A program made the position numbers and the translations under genes. The notes beneath the pieces are model-generated. The model did no database searches, was not told the DNA's origin, and was given only the letters and a program-made list of their open reading frames with translations. From the NCBI GenBank assembly GCA_028819215.1, contig JAPPMG010000021.1, positions 1-49,751 on the forward strand: 49,751 nt of DNA, written 5' to 3'. This document shows, in pieces, positions 44,751-49,751 of this stretch. The DNA is from Bryobacterales bacterium (lineage in GTDB: Bacteria; Acidobacteriota; Terriglobia; Bryobacterales; UBA6623). Each line of letters begins with the position of its first letter. Within the stretch, counting starts at the first letter, position 1.

Positions 44751-45524
44751 TTAGCCAGAAATATCGAGTTGGTAGTACCTGCTGAGTATTGCCGTCGCAT
44801 CTTCCAGCGAAAGCTGGACCTTCAACGCTGCATAGTCGAAACCTGAATCGCTCAAGCTCAGACTGAGAAATTCGGCTAGGTCAGTCCGCATGGGGGCGGC
44901 AAGAGAGAAACTGCCCTCGCCAGGTAGCAACTGGACGAGCCGGAACACATCCGCGCGGTGCTTTCGGATGTGGCGGGCGTCGACGCTCGCTCCACGTGTG
45001 TTGCGCTCGGAAAGATCGAGAAATGCGCGTGCCTTGAACGGGATCAGAGTCCTCTCGTCGAGCAGGCTCACGTTGTCGATGACGCGTCGTGCTTTCTGGA
45101 GCGCTTCGAAGTACGCGTCATCCAAGAGAATCGCCGAAAGGCTGATCACGTCGTCTTCAACGGGTATCGGCGACAGCCTGCCGCCGTCGGCCAGCCTCAG
45201 CGTTCGCGGGCGCCGGGCGAAGAGTTCGATCATTGCCGGGAACGAGTTGTCGCTAGGACGATGAAATCGGTAGAATTCCCGTCGGCCGGTCGAACGCTCC
45301 CTAGCCTGATAGCCGCCCGCTTCTAGGAAGCCTGCAAAGACCTTTGCGAATTCGGAACTGATCACCTCGACGCACAACACAATGTCGAAGTCTCTTGTCG
45401 CCCGAAACGGAAGCCCGGCTTTATCGAAGAGGACATCGCAGGCAGCACCGCCAATCAGGGCGTAGCTTGCTTCATGCCCGACGAAATGTTCTCTGCACCG
45501 GCGGAGTCCATTTATCATGCCCAT
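44751..45524 (-). CDS. Nucleotidyltransferase toxin candidate (AbiEii-like)
   Basis: A 257-residue nucleotidyltransferase-fold protein. SYALIGGAACDVLFD supplies the glycine pair (Gly25-Gly26) and RATRDFDIVLC the metal Asp45 and Asp47. Later LIPFKARAFLDLSERNTRG has a conserved Lys as in AbiEii. It is shorter than the abiEii of this window (323) and only distantly similar. The start is ATG 45524 or ATG 45518; the latter shares ATGA with the upstream stop. Probably a toxin regulated by the winged-helix protein encoded upstream; target unknown. Confidence 0.75.
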   Translation of the reverse strand: MGMINGLRRCREHFVGHEASYALIGGAACDVLFDKAGLPFRATRDFDIVLCVEVISSEFAKVFAGFLEAGGYQARERSTGRREFYRFHRPSDNSFPAMIELFARRPRTLRLADGGRLSPIPVEDDVISLSAILLDDAYFEALQKARRVIDNVSLLDERTLIPFKARAFLDLSERNTRGASVDARHIRKHRADVFRLVQLLPGEGSFSLAAPMRTDLAEFLSLSLSDSGFDYAALKVQLSLEDATAILSRYYQLDISG

Positions 45525-46537
45525 TGCTCCAGAAGTCGGTCGACGGCTATGGACAATCGCTCGTCAGGGTCATCCCAGAACTGTGCGAACAGCGAGAGTG
45601 GATCGACCATGTCGTTCTGTGCCAATACGCTCGGGTCGTATCGCCAAATTTCAAGCGTTCCGTCCGAGTCATGGGCTGCCTCATTCGTTTCTGCCCTGCC
45701 AACGGCGAGAAAGTCTCGCATCTGTCTTGATGTCACTGCGAACACCGGCGGCGTCGCTGGCGGGTTGAGATCACTGAGTCGTGCAAGAGCATGCTCACCA
45801 GCCAGCGGCAAGTCGGGCGGTTCCTGAAGCCACCGGATATGGTCCAGCCGACGTTCCGGACGAATCAAGAATGTCTTGGCCGTGTCAACCAGCAAGCGCC
45901 CCTCGGCGCGGAACCACAGGAGCTTCTTGCGGCCTTGCCGCTCGATGTGGGCAAGTCTGGCAGCGGCAAGCTCATCGAATGCTCGGCCCATGGTCATCGT
46001 TGAATACGGAAGCAGTGCTGCCAACTCAGTCGGGGTCCGTGGCTGTTCCCGCTCGTTTCTCAGCAGATGGAAGAACAGAACCAGTTGAGCCGAGGGCGAT
46101 AACTTGTCGGGCCGCTCCGGTCTCGGCCCCCTGAAACGTTCGCGCAAGTCCGTAGCGAGTTCCGGAACATAAAGCTGATTGCCTGGGACGGCAAAGGCGA
46201 CTCCAGTTGCGACTAGCCGTGCACGAGAGCTTGCTGTGAGTCGTTCGGCCGAATACACGACTACTCCGTCGAACTCCGGATTCACGAGATCGACGTGTTT
46301 CCTCATTTCTGCCGGCGTGTAGTTGCCGGCTTGTCTAGCGGCCATGAAGAGGAGCGGCGTATGACCGATGCGAGTCTCGAAGAACCGGTACAGGCGGGTC
46401 AGGAAGACCGGCAACCTCTTGCGCCCGTCCCATTCGTGCAGGGGAACGTCGCGCTGAAGAATGGCTTCGAGATAGCGTTCAAGCCGCTCCCGGTACTGGC
46501 CGCTATCGGAAGGAGTTTGCCAATATTCTAACTCCAT
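45515..46537 (-). CDS. Winged-helix (MarR-like) regulator/antitoxin candidate
   Basis: A 340-residue protein. The N-terminal ~130 residues (ERLERYLEAILQRDVPLHEW ... VFLTRLYRFFETRIGHTPLLF ... FDGVVVYSAERLTASSRARLV) form an unrecognised domain. A MarR/ArsR-type winged helix follows (LSPSAQLVLFFHLL ... RTPTELAALLPYSTMTMGRA then FDELAAARLAHIERQGRKKL, about 146-210). The C-terminal segment ends with DDPDERLSIAVDRLLEQWA. Domain order differs from classical AbiEi, whose winged helix is N-terminal. It overlaps the nucleotidyltransferase and precedes it, so it fits an antitoxin/repressor. Leaderless start predicted. Confidence 0.7.
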   Translation of the reverse strand: MELEYWQTPSDSGQYRERLERYLEAILQRDVPLHEWDGRKRLPVFLTRLYRFFETRIGHTPLLFMAARQAGNYTPAEMRKHVDLVNPEFDGVVVYSAERLTASSRARLVATGVAFAVPGNQLYVPELATDLRERFRGPRPERPDKLSPSAQLVLFFHLLRNEREQPRTPTELAALLPYSTMTMGRAFDELAAARLAHIERQGRKKLLWFRAEGRLLVDTAKTFLIRPERRLDHIRWLQEPPDLPLAGEHALARLSDLNPPATPPVFAVTSRQMRDFLAVGRAETNEAAHDSDGTLEIWRYDPSVLAQNDMVDPLSLFAQFWDDPDERLSIAVDRLLEQWA

Positions 46538-46572
46538 TTCTAAACAGTAACATAAATCATGTTAATATTCAA
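46538..46572 (-). promoter_or_regulatory. Promoter with inverted repeat for the winged-helix/NTase operon
   Basis: The minus strand has -35 TTGAAT (46572-46567), 17 bp, and an extended -10, TGT then TACTGT (46549-46544), six bases before the ATG. TAACAT and ATGTTA with a 5-bp centre (46548-46564) form a perfect inverted repeat between the boxes, a likely operator. Confidence 0.6.
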
Positions 46573-46676
46573 TGGCCATGTTATATAAGGTAACCGGCAC
46601 TCTAGTGGGTCAGCCGATTCTCTTAGCGTTGCGGCAAGTCCTACACCTAGGGCTGCGGCGGGCTTTCGACGGCTGC

Positions 46677-46696
46677 CGCAGGCGCTTGGGCCTGCG
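46677..46696. terminator. Strong GC hairpin, possible terminator
   Basis: CGCAGGC and GCCTGCG flank GCTTGG, a perfect 7-bp stem 60 bp past the enolase-family stop. No U-tract, so termination is uncertain. Confidence 0.3.
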
Positions 46697-46755
46697 CCAC
46701 CACGGCGATCTAGCCGCTCCGTCGGAGTACGGCGTGGTCCTGTTGGATCCGGGTT

Positions 46756-47886
46756 TCAGCCGACCCGGTATCTCTCGATCGCGTCCATGTCCAGCGACAC
46801 GCCGAGACCCGGCCCTTGGGGGACTTCGTAGAAGCCGTCCTTCATCTCGAACGGCTCGAGCATCAAGTCGTCCTCTAGGACGTGCGTCACGCTGATGGCG
46901 TATTCGATCCCCGGGAACGCCGCAGCTTGGTGCGCCTGGAAGACCTGATTGACGCCGCTCGAGATGCTGTGCTCGACCCACAGCGGAATGCGGGTCTCCT
47001 CTGCCATCAGGGCTCGCTGGACCAGCGTTCGGCCCATCGGCTTGCCGACAACGAAGGCGTCGACCAGTCCGTCCCGGACGAACGGCATCGGGTCGGCCGG
47101 GATGTGCTCGGTCACTTGGAGCGCGGTCTTGCCTTTCAGCAGGCGGTAATCATCGATCCGCTCGCGGGCGAAGGGAGACTCGATCGCGAAGTAATGATGG
47201 AACTTGGAGAGCCGTTCGCAGAAGTGGAGCGTGCGTCCGACCGAGCCCCACCAGGCATTGGCATCCACCCAGACCCGCATGTCCCTCGGGATCACGTCGC
47301 AAATCGCTTCGGCCTGCGCTATCGGGTCCTCCCACGGTCGGGCCTTCACCTTATGGACCCGGTACCCGAGGTCTGCCCCCCGTTTCGCCTCCGCAGCCAT
47401 CAGCTCCGGAGGGAAGCACTGGCTCCACCAGGTCTGCTGGATACGGGTCTTGGTCCGCGCCGCGAACAGCTTCGACACTGGCAGGCCGGCTGCCTTGCCG
47501 ATCAGGTCGTAGATTGCGACCAGGATTCCTCCCAGCCGGTCGTCCAGCATGTGCTCCCACGGAGACGAGCCGACCAAGGATTCGAGGATCTCGCCGGCTG
47601 ATGCAGCCGCCATGTCCGCGTCGCCGATCCCGACCAGGCCGTCGTCGGTGAACAGCTTGACGATCACGGGCTCGTAATGCGTCTGGAAGCGGCCCTGCCG
47701 GAAGAAGCTCTTCTGCCACGCTACCCGTACGCGCTCGTCCATGGGAACGCGGGTCCGGATCAACTCGTAGCGGGAAATCCGTTGCTGGGTAGCTGCGGGG
47801 AGACGAAGGCTGTGCGAACCGGCGAGGGCGGCGGCAGCGATGCTGCCCTCCCGCAGGAAGCGGCGGCGGCCTAGCGGCGTGTGCAC
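46756..47886 (-). CDS. Tat-exported enolase-superfamily enzyme (mandelate racemase/dehydratase type)
   Basis: A 376-residue enolase-superfamily protein. GRRRFLREGSIAAAALAGS (7-25) is a clear Tat signal. In the barrel, the KxK-type base lies in YRVHKVKARP (Lys179, Lys181), metal ligands are Asp208 (VWVDANAWW), Glu236 (FAIESPF) and Glu260 (QVTEHI). LWVEHSISSGVNQ near the C-terminus is a typical active-site strand. It would dehydrate or epimerise a hydroxy-acid or sugar acid outside the cytoplasm, where few superfamily members are known to act. Followed after 13 bp upstream by RidA, so cotranscribed from the TPR/RidA side. Confidence 0.85.
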   Translation of the reverse strand: MHTPLGRRRFLREGSIAAAALAGSHSLRLPAATQQRISRYELIRTRVPMDERVRVAWQKSFFRQGRFQTHYEPVIVKLFTDDGLVGIGDADMAAASAGEILESLVGSSPWEHMLDDRLGGILVAIYDLIGKAAGLPVSKLFAARTKTRIQQTWWSQCFPPELMAAEAKRGADLGYRVHKVKARPWEDPIAQAEAICDVIPRDMRVWVDANAWWGSVGRTLHFCERLSKFHHYFAIESPFARERIDDYRLLKGKTALQVTEHIPADPMPFVRDGLVDAFVVGKPMGRTLVQRALMAEETRIPLWVEHSISSGVNQVFQAHQAAAFPGIEYAISVTHVLEDDLMLEPFEMKDGFYEVPQGPGLGVSLDMDAIERYRVG

Positions 47887-47899
47887 GTCGGAGGTTCTC

Positions 47900-48331
47900 C
47901 TACTTTCGGGCGGTCACAGTGATCTCGATGCGTGCCTTGCCCACGAGGCTGGCAACCGCCACGGTCGTCCTGGCCGGCCGGTCCTTTTCGAAGTACTGCG
48001 TGTAGACAGAGTTCATCTGCCGGAACGTGGAGATGTCCGTCAAGTAGACCTTCACGTCCACCGCGTCCGAATAGTCGTATCCGGCCGCCTTGAGGATGAT
48101 CCCGATGCGTTTGAACGTCTGGTGGACCTCCTGCTCGAAGTCCTCCGGGTATTCGCCCGTCTTGAGGTCCGAGCCAGTCTGGCCTGCGCAGTACAGCGTG
48201 TCGCCGACCTGCACTCCGGGGCTGAAAGGCATGCCCTCCCGGAATTCCGTCGGGTAGATGATCTTCTTCTCGGCCGCGGCGCTCATGGTCAGCGACGCGA
48301 CCAAGAGCGCGGCCGCAAGCATTCTGGTCAT
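47900..48331 (-). CDS. Exported RidA-family imine deaminase
   Basis: A 143-residue RidA (YjgF/YER057c/UK114) protein with a Sec-type signal (1-20, MTRMLAAALLVASLTMSAAA). The mature part follows the family: IIYPTEFREGMPFSPGVQVG, LYCAGQTG, then FKRIGIILKAAGYDYSDAVD, VKVYLTD and PARTTVAVASL with the conserved Arg that binds the substrate carboxylate, ending in KARIEITVTA. RidA hydrolyses reactive enamines/imines released by PLP enzymes. A signal peptide is unusual because most RidA proteins are cytoplasmic. It lies 13 bp before the enolase-superfamily gene in the same direction. Confidence 0.88.
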   Translation of the reverse strand: MTRMLAAALLVASLTMSAAAEKKIIYPTEFREGMPFSPGVQVGDTLYCAGQTGSDLKTGEYPEDFEQEVHQTFKRIGIILKAAGYDYSDAVDVKVYLTDISTFRQMNSVYTQYFEKDRPARTTVAVASLVGKARIEITVTARK

Positions 48332-48425
48332 TGCGGGAGTCCTCCTCTGTAGCGCCTGAATTTTAGCGCGAATGTCCGGGTGGGCTGCTTTGGTAGCAGA
48401 TGGATTGGATGGCCTGTGGATCGGA

Positions 48426-49577
48426 TCAGCGCGCGTCGCTGGCTGGGGCGATCACGCCCAGCTTTGACCACTCATCGAGCTGGTTCCTGACAGCATCGGC
48501 GGCGGTTGCGTTGGGGCTGAGCTCGAGAAATCGCCGGAAGTGCGTCGCGGACGACTGAAAGTCCCCGTGGTTCGCATAGGCCGAACCTAGAAACTGGTGG
48601 GCCTGCGGATAGGTGGCCGTCGCTCCCCTTTCCACCAGCTCCAAGGACTTCTCGATGCACTGCTCGTTATTTCCAGTGCGCAGGTATGCGCCGGCAACAT
48701 AGAATCTCACGTCGTCAAGATGTTCGTTAATCCCCAACGCCTTCTCCCCCATTTCGATCGCGCCGGCAAAGTCGCCAGACCCGACCAGCAACGGCACGAT
48801 GCGCGGGTAAACGGGATAGAGGTACGGGTCGCCAGCCACTGCCTTTCTGTACGCCTCCAGTGCATCCTCGGGCATCCCAAGGCCCTCCTGGACCTGGCCC
48901 AGAAGTCTCCACGCGGCCGCGAAGCTTGGGTCCGCTCCCACAGCTGACTCGAGGCGTGCGGCGATCTTGCGTAGATTTGGTTGCGGTTTGCCGACTTGCT
49001 TCAGTGCCCATTCGTACGACTGCACGGCCTTCTTCGGCGCACGGGCAATCGTGGGGCTGACGACATGCCCAAGCATGCCTCCAGCCTCCGAGAGGACCAC
49101 CTCGCCGACGTCGGGGCTGTCGAATATCGATCGAATGCCGAGCTGGATTTCAGAGGACTGATAACCCGGAAGCTCGGCGCGCACGACGCAGTTGGTCATG
49201 TTGACTACGCCGAGGTGGTTGGGCTGGGGCACACCCAAAGCGCGACCCGAGACTGTAACCTGCGTGGCGTCGACGAGCCCGTTGCCCCTGCCTGACAGTT
49301 CGATGTCGAATGTACCGTCGGGCCCGACTTGGTCGGTGGCGCGAGTAAAGCCGCCACAGACGAGTTCTATGACTGTCTCCTTGGGCACCACGCCACTGTC
49401 GCTCATTTCCACGAGTCCTGAAATGTACCCAGTCATCTCCGGTTCCGGCGGAACCAATATTTCAGCGGTGGGGTCCGGGGCGATGCCCGTGGGATCCTTC
49501 GCCAACTGGGCTGCCAGCGACTGCGCGAGAAAAGCCGTGGCCGCAGCTAGAACGAAGACTGATCTCGTCGCTGCCAT
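48426..49577 (-). CDS. Secreted TPR protein
   Basis: A 383-residue exported protein. Signal peptide 1-24 (SVFVLAAATAFLAQSLAAQ). Residues about 50-170 form a beta-rich, carboxypeptidase-regulatory-like region (ISGLVEMSDSGVVPKETVIEL ... FDIELSG). From about 200 come TPR-type helical repeats: AAWRLLGQVQEGLGMPEDAL, EAYRKAVAGDP, VPLLVGSGDFAGAIEMGEKA, FYVAGAYLRTGNNEQCIEKS, HQFLGSAYANHGDFQSSATH. The start at 49577 is preceded by GAGGA seven bases before. It probably mediates protein-protein contact or cell-surface assembly; no catalytic function seen. 94 bp separate it from ridA. Confidence 0.75.
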   Translation of the reverse strand: MAATRSVFVLAAATAFLAQSLAAQLAKDPTGIAPDPTAEILVPPEPEMTGYISGLVEMSDSGVVPKETVIELVCGGFTRATDQVGPDGTFDIELSGRGNGLVDATQVTVSGRALGVPQPNHLGVVNMTNCVVRAELPGYQSSEIQLGIRSIFDSPDVGEVVLSEAGGMLGHVVSPTIARAPKKAVQSYEWALKQVGKPQPNLRKIAARLESAVGADPSFAAAWRLLGQVQEGLGMPEDALEAYRKAVAGDPYLYPVYPRIVPLLVGSGDFAGAIEMGEKALGINEHLDDVRFYVAGAYLRTGNNEQCIEKSLELVERGATATYPQAHQFLGSAYANHGDFQSSATHFRRFLELSPNATAADAVRNQLDEWSKLGVIAPASDAR

Positions 49578-49751
49578 GAATCTGTCCTCTTGCCCCTGCC
49601 AGCCTGGCTCGAACCGCTCTCGGCTCAGAAGCGACGCTCGGTGGCATAGTCGCCGCCAGTTCGGACGCGGGTCCGATTCAGGCCTGAGCAAGCGGTCAAT
49701 ATATGGTTCGCTCCCGAGGTGTCTACCACCCCCGACTCGATGAACGGCGAT

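Noticed and set aside
1..49751. CRISPR arrays, rRNA genes, complete insertion sequences, integrases
   Set aside because: None seen: no regularly spaced repeats, no transposase or integrase motifs, no rRNA signatures.

Overview
The window is a high-GC (roughly 60 % or a little more by eye) bacterial chromosome segment. It is dominated by secreted catabolic proteins of the kind abundant in Planctomycetota, Verrucomicrobiota and some Acidobacteriota: sulfatases, multi-domain 'planctomycete cytochrome' proteins (PSCyt/PSD, DUF1549/DUF1553 and DUF1587-DUF1592-DUF1585), and DUF1501/DUF1552 Tat proteins. No ribosomal RNA or marker gene is present, so the phylum cannot be fixed from the sequence alone.

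Layout. 1-0.9 kb: an orphan HicA-like toxin and the 3' relic of a GH32 fructosidase. 0.9-3.8 kb: two tandem sulfatases. 3.9-5.5 kb: a hicBA operon, a Phd/VapC operon and a tRNA-Gly 3' fragment, together looking like an island junction. 5.9-6.9 kb: a nucleoside hydrolase. 7.1-10.7 kb: a DUF1552 + DUF1592 operon with an ATGA overlap. 11.1-15.0 kb: PSD1 + DUF1501 cassette 1. 15.1-16.1 kb: a secreted esterase. 16.5-18.3 kb: an AbiE-type system. 18.7-20.3 kb: a third sulfatase, divergent from cassette 2 (20.5-24.6 kb). 24.7-26.8 kb: a DUF6351 lipoprotein. 27.0-27.6 kb: a VapBC pair. 27.9-31.9 kb and 32.3-36.1 kb: cassettes 3 and 4. 36.3-38.6 kb: a NagB-like protein and a divergent MFS transporter. 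38.8-44.6 kb: an exported protein of unknown function, a DUF1501 3' duplication, a SelA-like PLP enzyme with an export signal, an M19 dipeptidase and a beta-propeller protein. 44.8-46.5 kb: a winged-helix plus nucleotidyltransferase pair resembling AbiE. 46.8-49.6 kb: a Tat-exported enolase-superfamily enzyme, a secreted RidA and a TPR protein.

How they may work together. Sulfatases, esterase, PSCyt/DUF1501 cassettes and the other secreted enzymes would process sulfated or otherwise decorated external carbohydrates. The second half suggests an extracytoplasmic chain: an M19 dipeptidase, a PLP eliminase-like enzyme, RidA (which clears imine products of PLP enzymes) and an enolase-superfamily enzyme, all with export signals. 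Interspersed are five toxin-antitoxin-like operons. In each, the predicted -10 box sits only 6-9 nt before the first start codon and no Shine-Dalgarno is present, whereas the second genes I examined for one do carry it; these operons therefore look leaderless. Several gene relics (GH32, esterases, DUF1501, tRNA-Gly, an unknown C-terminus) cluster beside these operons and mark recombination.
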